A DNA stretch of 48,010 nucleotides from Eubacterium sp. (GTDB taxonomy: Bacteria; Bacillota; Clostridia; Lachnospirales; Lachnospiraceae): the NCBI GenBank assembly GCA_022769325.1, contig JALEKC010000133.1:1-48010 (forward strand), written 5' to 3'. Positions within the stretch are counted from its first letter, which is position 1, and each line of letters starts with the position of its first letter. A program made the position numbers and the translations under genes. A model generated the notes under the pieces. The model saw nothing but the letters and a program-made list of their open reading frames with translations, searched no databases and was not told the DNA's origin. Below are positions 1 through 9,220 of the stretch, in pieces.

Positions 1-2
1 CT

Positions 3-1037
3 ATGTTGAAAAAACGTGTTCGACAGAGCCAGGAGCATGAAAAGTTGTTGGATTTGGTTCAGAATAACACCTATATGTTTGTCGAGATGTCGGATGTAGC
101 AGATGCAGAAGCCCTTGTGGATCATGTGAGACTTCTTGAGAATAAAGATAATTTTGTGGAGCATTTCTTTATTTGTTTGGGGGAAGGAAGAGGAAAGGTA
201 TATCCCAAGTATTGTTCTAAAAAACCGGGATATCCTCCCAAGATGAAAGCCATTGGAAGTGTGTTGAACCGGCGTGTTATTCAGACAAAGCCGTTTTTTA
301 CCTCTGAATTGCTGCCGAAGGAAGCGGTGACACAGGAACCCATGGTTTATTATTTCTTTCCATTGCACAATCTACAGGATACATTTGGTTATTTTGCCAT
401 TAGTTACCAGGGAGAGCATAGTTGTGAACAAACCTTTCACAGCTGGATTGCCATTTTGGGAAATGCACTTGAAAATTTGAGATTAAAACAAAAAACCCAT
501 GCACTACTGGAAGAGTTAAACAGTCTCTATATTCATGATGCGCTTACCGGACTTTTAAATCGGCGTGGTTATGAAAATTCCACACGAGAAATGTATCAAA
601 AAAGTATTGTAGAGCAGAAATCCATGGCGATTTTTTCAATCGATATGGATGATTTAAAAATCGTAAATGACCAATTTGGCCATGCCCAGGGAGATCTTGC
701 TTTAAAGACGATTGCCAGAGCCATGGAATATGCTGCCAAAGAGGGCGATTATTGTGCCCGAATCGGTGGCGATGAATTTACGGCATTTGGTTTGGACTAT
801 GAAGAGGCTGAGGCAGAAAAATTTTTATTACGATTTCACGAATATCTGACAGAATTTAATCAAAGTAGTCAACTTCCATACAATGTCTGGGCAAGTTGTG
901 GATATTGTATCATATCCGGAATGCACGATATGACCTTGGAGGAAGCGGTAATTGAAAGTGATGCAAGATTGTATCAGGAAAAGAGGGAAAGAAAGGAAAA
1001 TTCTGTGGAAGAAGTTTTACGTAAGAAAGAGGGGTAA
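3..1037 (+). CDS. GGDEF-domain protein (putative diguanylate cyclase), possibly 5'-truncated by window edge
   Basis: Contains DALTGLLNRRGYE and RIGGDEFTAFG motifs typical of GGDEF domains; ORF begins at window edge. Confidence 0.85.
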   Translation: MLKKRVRQSQEHEKLLDLVQNNTYMFVEMSDVADAEALVDHVRLLENKDNFVEHFFICLGEGRGKVYPKYCSKKPGYPPKMKAIGSVLNRRVIQTKPFFTSELLPKEAVTQEPMVYYFFPLHNLQDTFGYFAISYQGEHSCEQTFHSWIAILGNALENLRLKQKTHALLEELNSLYIHDALTGLLNRRGYENSTREMYQKSIVEQKSMAIFSIDMDDLKIVNDQFGHAQGDLALKTIARAMEYAAKEGDYCARIGGDEFTAFGLDYEEAEAEKFLLRFHEYLTEFNQSSQLPYNVWASCGYCIISGMHDMTLEEAVIESDARLYQEKRERKENSVEEVLRKKEG

Positions 1038-1043
1038 TAGAAC

Positions 1044-1937
1044 TTGAATGGAGAAAAAGTGGTGGATATAAGTACACAAGAGTATCAGAATAAACGAAAA
1101 AAAAGAGTGAAAAAAATAAAAAAGATCATTGTTGTACTTTGTATAATATGCCTTGTACTTCCTTTGATTTTATCGATTTTCCTTTTGTTTCGTGTGAGTC
1201 AGTTGGAAAACAAGATAAATATCATTTTGTCCGAAGAGACATCCCAACAGGAGCAAAATAGCATGGATGTGGTGGAAGCAAAGGAAAAAAATGTAACAGG
1301 CGGAGGCATTACTGTTTCTGCCGGGAAAAAAGTATATCTTACCTTTGACGATGGACCCAGCAAAGAGACGGAAAAAATCTTGGATATTTTAAAAAAGAAA
1401 CAAGTGAGAGCTACTTTTTTTTCCATAGGCCGGGAGGATTCCTTTTCCAGGAAGATGTATCAACGCATTGTTAAGGAAGGACATACATTGGGGATGCATT
1501 CCTACTCTCACCAATACAAAGAGATTTACCAGTCCATGGAGAATTTTCAGTCGGATTTTGAAAAAATATCCAATTATCTGACGGAAGTTACGGGGATAAA
1601 ACCGCTTTATTATCGTTTTCCCGGTGGAAGTATCGACCATGCAAATAATCTGGAAATGGCGGAATTGGAGCAATTTTTTTCTTCCCAAGGAGTTACTTAC
1701 TTTGACTGGAATGTAATTGCCCCCAACAGTGTGACAGATCATGTATCCACTTCTAAAATGGTAAATGGTATTATGAATGGTGTAGCTTTATATGATACAT
1801 CCATTGTATTGATGTATGATGCCGCAGATCGTAAAATGACAGCTAAGTCTTTGGAACCCTTATTAGAGAGGCTGCTTAATGAAGGTTATGAAGTACTTCC
1901 GATTGATGAAAATACCATTCCTATTCATCATTCGTAA
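1044..1937 (+). CDS. Membrane-anchored polysaccharide deacetylase (NodB-like)
   Basis: N-terminal TM segment followed by KVYLTFDDGPSKETEKIL, TFFSIG, GHTLGMHSYSH, YRFPGGS; TTG start. Confidence 0.88.
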   Translation: MNGEKVVDISTQEYQNKRKKRVKKIKKIIVVLCIICLVLPLILSIFLLFRVSQLENKINIILSEETSQQEQNSMDVVEAKEKNVTGGGITVSAGKKVYLTFDDGPSKETEKILDILKKKQVRATFFSIGREDSFSRKMYQRIVKEGHTLGMHSYSHQYKEIYQSMENFQSDFEKISNYLTEVTGIKPLYYRFPGGSIDHANNLEMAELEQFFSSQGVTYFDWNVIAPNSVTDHVSTSKMVNGIMNGVALYDTSIVLMYDAADRKMTAKSLEPLLERLLNEGYEVLPIDENTIPIHHS

Positions 1938-1967
1938 GAAATCATATAAATAACAGGAGGATATAGT

Positions 1968-2894
1968 ATGAGTTTTTTTAAAGAATTAAAGGAAGATATT
2001 GTACAGTCTGTAAACGAACTTGGAGATTCTCTCGAAGAAACCGTAGGAGAAGGGAAAAGTACGGATATGGATGTTGTGGAAGAACCATTGGAGGATAAAA
2101 TAGTGTCAGAATATCCGAATGAAGATGCGGAGGAGGAACCGGAAGATATGGAAGAATCCTTCGTTGAAACCGAATCCGAAGGAGAATCGGCAGAAGAACC
2201 GCAGGAAGAGATTCCTTCGGAAATTAGTGAAGAAGATATGAAAAAAGAAATACAAAAAGAATTGAGTAATATTCTGCAGGGGGATTCCAGATTTCAGGAT
2301 GAAGAAATCTCTCAGGAGAGTCAGGATGATTGGCAGGAATCTGAAACCATAGAGGAATCCGTTGCGGATGAAGCAGAGAAAGAAGAAATAAAGGATATGG
2401 AGGAACCAATAATGAGCGATTATGAAGAAACGACAGTACAAGATTTTGATCCAGAAGAGACAACCGTGATTACCAAAGGAACTACAATTAGCGGAGGGAT
2501 TAAGTCCGATACCGCTCTTATTGTCAAAGGTGTCATTGAAGGAGATGTGGAATGTCTGGGCAAATTGACAATTACCGGTAGAGTGTCAGGAAACAGTATT
2601 GCCTCTGAGATTTACGTAAACACACCGCGATTGGAGGGCAACCTGGAAAGCCGTGGTAGTGTGAAAGTGGATGTAGGAACCGTGATTATTGGTTCTATTA
2701 CCAGTTCTTCTGTTGTCATTGCCGGTGCCGTAAAAGGGGATATTGATGTCAATGGTCCGGTTGTCATTGATTCCACAGCCGTTGTAAAAGGAAATATTGT
2801 GGCAAAAGCTATCCAGCTTAACAGTGGAGCTGTATTTGAGGGATCTTGCGAATTGAAATATGCAGATGTTGACTTGGATTCTTTCTTTGAATAA
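1968..2894 (+). CDS. Bactofilin-like polymer-forming protein with acidic N-terminal region
   Basis: C-terminal repeat (TTISGGIKSDTALIVKGVIEGDVECLGKLTITGRVSGN...VVIAGAVKGDIDV) typical of bactofilins; about 155 acidic residues before it. Confidence 0.8.
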   Translation: MSFFKELKEDIVQSVNELGDSLEETVGEGKSTDMDVVEEPLEDKIVSEYPNEDAEEEPEDMEESFVETESEGESAEEPQEEIPSEISEEDMKKEIQKELSNILQGDSRFQDEEISQESQDDWQESETIEESVADEAEKEEIKDMEEPIMSDYEETTVQDFDPEETTVITKGTTISGGIKSDTALIVKGVIEGDVECLGKLTITGRVSGNSIASEIYVNTPRLEGNLESRGSVKVDVGTVIIGSITSSSVVIAGAVKGDIDVNGPVVIDSTAVVKGNIVAKAIQLNSGAVFEGSCELKYADVDLDSFFE

Positions 2895-2934
2895 AAGACA
2901 ATAGCAGACGCTTTTGCGTAGAATGGAGACAGTT

Positions 2935-3636
2935 ATGAAATATAATCGAGTGTTATTAAAATTGAGCGGAGAGGCACTTTCCGGAGAAAAAGGAACCGGT
3001 TTTGATGAGGCAACCTGCATTGGTGTTGCCAAGCAGATAAAAAAACTGGTGGAAGAAGGGTGTCAGGTTGCCATCGTGATTGGCGGTGGAAATTTCTGGC
3101 GTGGACGTACCAGTGAGACGATTATGCGAAATCAGGCAGATCAGATTGGAATGCTTGCTACTGTGATGAATTGCATTTATATGTCGGAGATATGTCGTCA
3201 TGAAGGAATGAAAACCAAAGTATATACCCCTTTCGTTTGCGGTGCATTTACGGAACTTTTTAGTCGTGATAAAGTCGAGAACGGATTTGAAAATAAAGAA
3301 GTGGCTTTCTTGGCCGGAGGAACCGGTCATCCTTATTTTTCAACCGATACAGCTACGGCACTTCGTGCCATTGAAATTGGGGCTGATGTGATTTTGGCTG
3401 CAAAATCCATTGATGGTGTATATGACAGCGATCCAAGTTTGAATCCGGATGCGAAAAAATATGATACACTGCCAATTAGCAAAATTATTGATGAAAAATT
3501 AGGTGTCATTGATTTGGCTTCTGCAGTTCTTTGTTATGAAAATAAAATGCCAATGTGTATCTTTGGCTTAAATGAAGAAAATAGCATTATTCATTGTGTC
3601 AACGGAACTTGCACAGGCACCGTGATTACCGTATAA
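2935..3636 (+). CDS. pyrH: UMP kinase
   Basis: MKYNRVLLKLSGEALSGEKGTGFD, IVIGGGNFWRGR, AAKSIDGVYDSDP. ORF opens at 2914; ATG at 2935 after GGAG is the likelier start. Confidence 0.95.
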   Translation: MKYNRVLLKLSGEALSGEKGTGFDEATCIGVAKQIKKLVEEGCQVAIVIGGGNFWRGRTSETIMRNQADQIGMLATVMNCIYMSEICRHEGMKTKVYTPFVCGAFTELFSRDKVENGFENKEVAFLAGGTGHPYFSTDTATALRAIEIGADVILAAKSIDGVYDSDPSLNPDAKKYDTLPISKIIDEKLGVIDLASAVLCYENKMPMCIFGLNEENSIIHCVNGTCTGTVITV

Positions 3637-3670
3637 TTTTTAAAATCAGATAGAAGGAAGGATAATAAAA

Positions 3671-4219
3671 ATGGATATTAAAGTATATGAAGAAAAAATG
3701 GAAAAAACATTGTCAAATTTACAGGAAGAGTATGTGTCAATTCGTGCCGGACGTGCCAATCCACATATTCTGGATAAAATTCAAGTGGATTACTATGGTA
3801 CGCCATCTTCTTTACAGAGCGTTGCCAATATTTCTGTGCCGGAAGCTCGTATGATACAGATTCAGCCGTGGGAAGCAAGTTTGATTAAAGACATTGAAAA
3901 AGCAATTTTGGCATCCGATATCGGATTAACACCTGCCAATGATGGAAAGACCATTCGCCTTGTGTTTCCGGAACTTACCGAAGAACGACGTAAGGAACTG
4001 GTAAAAGACGTAAAGAAAAAAGGTGAAAATGCTAAAGTTGCTGTTCGAAATGTGCGTCGAGATGCCAATGATACCATTAAAAAAGAGAATAAAGCAAACG
4101 AAATTTCGGAAGATGAGCAAAAGCAGTTAGAAGATCAAATTCAGAAATTAACAGATAAGTATGTTGCTAAAATTGAGGATGCCATTGAGGCAAAATCAAA
4201 CGAAGTAATGACGGTTTAA
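3671..4219 (+). CDS. frr: Ribosome recycling factor
   Basis: Full-length RRF: YVSIRAGRANPHILDKIQVDYYGTPSSLQSVANISVPEARMIQIQPWE; follows pyrH. Confidence 0.97.
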   Translation: MDIKVYEEKMEKTLSNLQEEYVSIRAGRANPHILDKIQVDYYGTPSSLQSVANISVPEARMIQIQPWEASLIKDIEKAILASDIGLTPANDGKTIRLVFPELTEERRKELVKDVKKKGENAKVAVRNVRRDANDTIKKENKANEISEDEQKQLEDQIQKLTDKYVAKIEDAIEAKSNEVMTV

Positions 4220-4231
4220 TGGTGGATTTCT

Positions 4232-4948
4232 ATGAGCGAGACAAGAATGCAGGTGCCGGAGCATGTGGCAATTATTTTAGATGGAAATGGACGTTGGGCA
4301 AAAAAACGTCTTCTTCCACGAAAGGCAGGTCATGTTGCCGGAAGTCAAACGGTGGAACAGATATGTGAAGATGCGTGGAATCTGGGCATTAAATATTTAA
4401 CAGTATATGCCTTTTCCACGGAAAACTGGAAACGTCCTCAGGATGAAGTGGATGCTCTTATGAAACTGTTGCGGCGTTATTTAAAAGATTGTATAAAACG
4501 AAGCACAAAGAACAATATGAGTGTTCGGGTACTGGGTGATATTACCCCTTTGGATGAGGATTTGAAAGCCAGTATATTGGAATTGGAAGAAGTATCCAAG
4601 GATAATACCGGTCTTCATTTTCAAGTGGCTTTAAATTATGGAAGTCGAGATGAAATCCTTCGTGCTGTCCAAAGGATAGCAGAAGATGTAAAAATGGGAA
4701 AATTGGAATCTTCACAGATTACAGAAGAAAAATTTTCCTCGTTTTTGGATACCAAAGGAATTCCGGATCCGGATTTGTTGATTCGAACCAGTGGAGAAGA
4801 ACGCTTGTCTAATTTCCTTTTATGGCAGTTGGCATATACCGAGTTTTATTTTACGGATGTGCTTTGGCCGGACTTCAATAAAGCCGAGTTGGAGAAGGCA
4901 ATTGCGTATTATAATAAGAGAGATCGAAGGTTTGGCGGAGTAAAATAA
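4232..4948 (+). CDS. uppS: Isoprenyl transferase (undecaprenyl diphosphate synthase)
   Basis: HVAIILDGNGRWAKKR, VYAFSTENWKRP, DLLIRTSGEERLSNFLLWQLAYTEFYF. Confidence 0.96.
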   Translation: MSETRMQVPEHVAIILDGNGRWAKKRLLPRKAGHVAGSQTVEQICEDAWNLGIKYLTVYAFSTENWKRPQDEVDALMKLLRRYLKDCIKRSTKNNMSVRVLGDITPLDEDLKASILELEEVSKDNTGLHFQVALNYGSRDEILRAVQRIAEDVKMGKLESSQITEEKFSSFLDTKGIPDPDLLIRTSGEERLSNFLLWQLAYTEFYFTDVLWPDFNKAELEKAIAYYNKRDRRFGGVK

Positions 4949-4970
4949 AAGAGTTGAATGGAGTTTCGTT

Positions 4971-5777
4971 ATGTTTGGCAAAAGATTTATCAGTGCAGTC
5001 ATTTTATTGGCTTTTGCAGGAGTTGCACTTGTTTTTGGTGGTAGTTTTTTATTGGTCCTTAGTGCAATTGTGGCAATTGGTGGAACCTATGAAATCTTGA
5101 AAATGGATAAATTGCAGGGAACCATACTGGGAATCGTAAGTTATATTTCGGTTTTTGGATATTATGGAATGCTTTTTTTCCATCAGCAGCAATATTTTCC
5201 TTTGTGGATTGTACTTACTGTAGTTCTGCTCTTGGCTGGTTATGTTTTTACCTATCCCCAATATGATATTAAAAAGGTGGGATTGGCTTTTTTACCAGTG
5301 GTGTATGTCGCTGTTTTGATTTCCTATATCTATCAAACACGTGAACTTCCTTATGGAAATTGGTTTGTGTGGTTGATTATCATCGGAGCATCTGGTTCAG
5401 ATACCTTTGCTTATTTGACTGGAATGTTGATTGGCAAACATCATTTTTCAGAATTGAGTCCGAAAAAAACCATTGAAGGATGCGTTGGTGGAGTCATAGG
5501 AACAGCAGTACTGACTTTGGTTTATTCCTTTTTCCTTCCAACAGGTGCCGTTGAATTACTGGGAGTAAATACACAGATTCTATTTCTATTTATCGGTGCC
5601 ATCTGTTCTGTGGTTTCCCAAATTGGAGATTTGGCAGCTTCTGCCATAAAACGGAACTATGGTATCAAAGATTATAGTAATTTAATCCCTGGACATGGGG
5701 GGATTATGGATCGGTTTGATAGTATTCTTTTTACTTCTCCTTTTGTTTTTTATTTTTTACTTTTTTTTATATGTTAA
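4971..5777 (+). CDS. cdsA: Phosphatidate cytidylyltransferase
   Basis: Polytopic membrane protein with SPKKTIEGCVGGVIGT...SQIGDLAASAIKRNYGIKDYSNLIPGHGGIMDRFDS signature. Confidence 0.94.
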   Translation: MFGKRFISAVILLAFAGVALVFGGSFLLVLSAIVAIGGTYEILKMDKLQGTILGIVSYISVFGYYGMLFFHQQQYFPLWIVLTVVLLLAGYVFTYPQYDIKKVGLAFLPVVYVAVLISYIYQTRELPYGNWFVWLIIIGASGSDTFAYLTGMLIGKHHFSELSPKKTIEGCVGGVIGTAVLTLVYSFFLPTGAVELLGVNTQILFLFIGAICSVVSQIGDLAASAIKRNYGIKDYSNLIPGHGGIMDRFDSILFTSPFVFYFLLFFIC

Positions 5778-5795
5778 GGAAGGGAGGAAGCAAAG

Positions 5796-6968
5796 ATGAA
5801 ACAGATATGTATCCTGGGTTCTACCGGTTCCATTGGAAGTCAGACTCTTGAAGTGGTTCGCAACAATCCGGAAGAATTTCAGATTATTGCTTTGACTGCC
5901 GGAAATAATATCAAACTTCTGGCAGAGCAAATAGAAGAATTTCATCCTCATCTTGTTGCTGTAAAAACACCGGGAGGGGCAAAGCAATTAAAAACTTTGG
6001 TAGAGCAAAATCCTTCATTTGAAGGAAAACTGCCTGAAATATATGTAGGAATGGATGGATTTATCCAATGTGCCACACATCCACAGGTGGATCTTGTTGT
6101 AGCCGCCATGGTGGGGATGATTGGACTTCAGCCGGTGATAAAAGCCATGGAACACAAAAAAAATATTGCTCTTGCAAATAAAGAGACCCTGGTAACGGCG
6201 GGACACCTGATTATGGATTTAAAACAAAAATATCAGGTTAATCTATATCCGGTGGATAGTGAACATTCGGCTATATTTCAGTGTTTACAAAGTGGGAAGC
6301 AGCAAGAAATTGAACAGATTTATCTGACGGCTTCCGGTGGACCTTTTCGGGAACTGTCAAGAGAACAGCTTTCTCATGTAACAGTGGAGGATGCTTTGGC
6401 TCATCCCAATTGGTCTATGGGGAAGAAAATTACCATTGATTCTGCCACCATGATAAATAAGGGATTGGAAATTATAGAGGCTTGCTGGTTGTTTGATGTT
6501 CCCATTGACAAAATACATGTTTTAGTTCAGCCAGACAGTGTGATTCATTCTATGGTTGAGTTTCAGGATGGAGCAGTTATTGCTCAGATGGGAACCCCTG
6601 ACATGAAACTGCCAATCCAATATGCTATGTTTTATCCGAAGCGGGTATTTCTTGGTGGTGAAAGACTTGACTTTGAGGCAATGGGGAGTCTGCATTTTGC
6701 CAAACCCAATCCGGCATTGCGGGGAATTGAACTGGCTTCGGAGGCTTTTCGAAGTGGGGGAACGATGCCGACAGTTATGAATGCGGCAAATGAATATGCG
6801 GTTGCTAAATTTTTAAATCACGAAATCAGTTTTTTAGATATTTATCGTTGGATTGAATATGCCATGAAGCATCATGTTGTCAGTTCCAATCCTTCCTTGG
6901 AAGAAATTCTGAAAACCGAACAGGAAACATATCATTTGTTAGAAAAAGATCGAAATGTTATATCATAA
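5796..6968 (+). CDS. dxr: 1-deoxy-D-xylulose-5-phosphate reductoisomerase
   Basis: ILGSTGSIGSQTLEVV, ANKETLVTAGHL, LYPVDSEHSAIFQCL, TASGGPFR, HPNWSMGKKITIDSATMINKGLEIIEA. Confidence 0.97.
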   Translation: MKQICILGSTGSIGSQTLEVVRNNPEEFQIIALTAGNNIKLLAEQIEEFHPHLVAVKTPGGAKQLKTLVEQNPSFEGKLPEIYVGMDGFIQCATHPQVDLVVAAMVGMIGLQPVIKAMEHKKNIALANKETLVTAGHLIMDLKQKYQVNLYPVDSEHSAIFQCLQSGKQQEIEQIYLTASGGPFRELSREQLSHVTVEDALAHPNWSMGKKITIDSATMINKGLEIIEACWLFDVPIDKIHVLVQPDSVIHSMVEFQDGAVIAQMGTPDMKLPIQYAMFYPKRVFLGGERLDFEAMGSLHFAKPNPALRGIELASEAFRSGGTMPTVMNAANEYAVAKFLNHEISFLDIYRWIEYAMKHHVVSSNPSLEEILKTEQETYHLLEKDRNVIS

Positions 6969-6985
6969 AGGAAATGAGGTTGACT

Positions 6986-8110
6986 ATGGGAATCAGTAAT
7001 ATCTTAATTGCCATTCTTTTATTTAGTGCCATTATTTTGTTTCATGAATTGGGACATTTTTTGTTGGCAAAGGCAAATAAAGTAGGCGTAATTGAATTTT
7101 CACTTGGGATGGGTCCAAGAATCATTTCTTTTGCCAAGACCGCAAAAGGAAATCGGATTAAATTTTTTGGTTCCACAAATTATTTTGAAGAACACGAAGA
7201 ATTTAAGGATCATACGTTGTATTCATGGAAAATACTTCCCTTTGGTGGCTCTTGTGCCATGCTGGGGGAGATGGAAAATATTGAAGATGATAGAGCTTTT
7301 GGGAAAAAGAGTGTATTGGCACGTATGGCAGTTATTTTTGCCGGACCATTTTTCAATTTTATCCTGGCTTTTGTTTTGGCATTCATTCTTCTTTCCATGG
7401 TCGGATATGATAAAGCAGAGATTTCCAATCTTGAGGCAGGAATGCCCATGGCAGAAGCGGGATTTCAAGATGGAGATGTGATAAAGGAGTTTGACGGAAA
7501 GCATATTGTGGTAAATCGTGAATTGAGTTACTATTTGATGTTCCATCCCCTTTCCGATGCTCCTGTAGAGATTACCATGGATCGTAATGGAGAAGAAATC
7601 ACGAAAATGGTAACTCCCAAGCTTGTAAAAGATGAAAAGGGGAAAGAGACTTACCGTATGGGGTTTGCTTATGGAACCCGTGAAAAAATCGGAGGTCTTT
7701 CTCTCATAAAATATTCTGCGTATGAAGTGAAATTCTGGATTTGTACCACGATAGAAAGTTTGGGACAACTGGTAAAAGGTCGTGTCAGTGCCAAAGATGT
7801 TTCCGGACCGGTTGGAATCGTACAGGCAGTGGGAAATGTGGTCCAGGAAAGTAAAGCCGATGGTATCAAATATGTTTTCTTAAATATAATTAGTTTTGGA
7901 ATCATGTTGACAGCTAACTTAGGTGTCATGAATTTACTTCCAATTCCGGCTTTGGATGGAGGAAGATTAGTGTTCCTGATTATTGAGGGAATTCGTCGAA
8001 AACCATTGCCGGAAAAATTTGAAAATTATGTCAATGTTGGAGGATTTATGCTTCTTATGGGACTTATGGTATTGATTCTTGCCAACGATATTTTGAAAAT
8101 ATTTCATTAA
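6986..8110 (+). CDS. rseP: Site-2 metalloprotease RseP/RasP family
   Basis: HELGHFLLAK zinc motif, PDZ-like region, NLLPIPALDGGRL. ORF opens at 6974; ATG 6986 has the better-spaced RBS. Confidence 0.93.
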   Translation: MGISNILIAILLFSAIILFHELGHFLLAKANKVGVIEFSLGMGPRIISFAKTAKGNRIKFFGSTNYFEEHEEFKDHTLYSWKILPFGGSCAMLGEMENIEDDRAFGKKSVLARMAVIFAGPFFNFILAFVLAFILLSMVGYDKAEISNLEAGMPMAEAGFQDGDVIKEFDGKHIVVNRELSYYLMFHPLSDAPVEITMDRNGEEITKMVTPKLVKDEKGKETYRMGFAYGTREKIGGLSLIKYSAYEVKFWICTTIESLGQLVKGRVSAKDVSGPVGIVQAVGNVVQESKADGIKYVFLNIISFGIMLTANLGVMNLLPIPALDGGRLVFLIIEGIRRKPLPEKFENYVNVGGFMLLMGLMVLILANDILKIFH

Positions 8111-8125
8111 AAGAGGGCGAACAAA

Positions 8126-9181
8126 ATGCGGATGAAAACAAGAGAAGTGAAAATTGGTTCTGTTACAATCGGAGGAAATCATCCGATTGCCATTCAATCC
8201 ATGACTAATACTAAAACAGAAAATGTGGCAGAAACGGTGGAACAGATTCGTCAACTTACGGTGGCAGGATGTGATATCATTCGTGTGGCAGTACCGACTA
8301 TGGAGGCAGCAAAAGCAATTGCTGAAATAAAAAAACAGATTTCCATTCCCTTGGTGGCAGATATCCATTTTGATTATCGACTTGCCATTGAAGCGGTAAA
8401 AAACGGGGCTGATAAAATTCGCATTAACCCTGGTAATATTGGAGATTTGTCCCGGATTAAAGCCGTTGTAGATGTATGTAAAGAGCACCAGGTTCCCATT
8501 CGTGTTGGTGTCAATAGTGGTTCTCTGGAAAAACATCTCTTGGAAAAATATGGAGGTGTAACACCGGAAGCATTGGTTGAAAGTGCTTTGGATAAAGTTC
8601 ATATCATTGAAGAATTAGGATATGAGAATTTGGTAATCAGCATTAAATCGTCGGATGTATTAATGGGAATTCAAGCACATGAATGTATTCGCGAAAAAAC
8701 GGACTATCCTCTGCATGTGGGAATTACAGAATCAGGTACTGTATTTACCGGCGGTTTAAAATCAGCTGTTGGAATTGGAAATATATTATATCAGGGTATG
8801 GGAGATACCATTCGTGTTTCTCTGACGGGAAATCCGGTGGAGGAAGTACGGGCGGCTCAGGTAATTCTCAAATCACTTGGTCTAAGAAAGGGAGGAATCA
8901 GTGTTGTTTCCTGTCCAACTTGTGGGCGCACACAAATTGATTTGATTGGTCTTGCCACAAAAGTAGAAGAAATGGTGGCAGATTTTGACCTGGATATCAA
9001 AGTGGCGGTTATGGGATGTGTTGTCAATGGTCCAGGGGAAGCTCGAGAAGCGGATATTGGAATTGCCGGAGGAAAAGGAGAAGGCCTTTTGATTAAGAAA
9101 GGTGAGATACTTCGAAAAATGCCGGAAAATGAGTTGCTTGATGCTTTGCGACAGGAACTTGAAAATTGGGAAAAAGAGTAA
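8126..9181 (+). CDS. ispG: (E)-4-hydroxy-3-methylbut-2-enyl-diphosphate synthase
   Basis: KIGSVTIGGNHPIAIQSMTNTKTENV, SCPTCGRTQIDL, VMGCVVNGPGEAREADIGIAGG. Confidence 0.97.
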   Translation: MRMKTREVKIGSVTIGGNHPIAIQSMTNTKTENVAETVEQIRQLTVAGCDIIRVAVPTMEAAKAIAEIKKQISIPLVADIHFDYRLAIEAVKNGADKIRINPGNIGDLSRIKAVVDVCKEHQVPIRVGVNSGSLEKHLLEKYGGVTPEALVESALDKVHIIEELGYENLVISIKSSDVLMGIQAHECIREKTDYPLHVGITESGTVFTGGLKSAVGIGNILYQGMGDTIRVSLTGNPVEEVRAAQVILKSLGLRKGGISVVSCPTCGRTQIDLIGLATKVEEMVADFDLDIKVAVMGCVVNGPGEAREADIGIAGGKGEGLLIKKGEILRKMPENELLDALRQELENWEKE

Positions 9182-9220
9182 ACTTACATTTAGAATTTAT
9201 ATTTGATAGGAGAGGGAACT

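Noticed and set aside
7092-7481. 129-aa plus-strand ORF within rseP
   Set aside because: Alternate frame of rseP with no motif support.
7967-8602. 211-aa minus-strand ORF across rseP/ispG
   Set aside because: Antisense to two conserved genes; biased composition typical of spurious frames.
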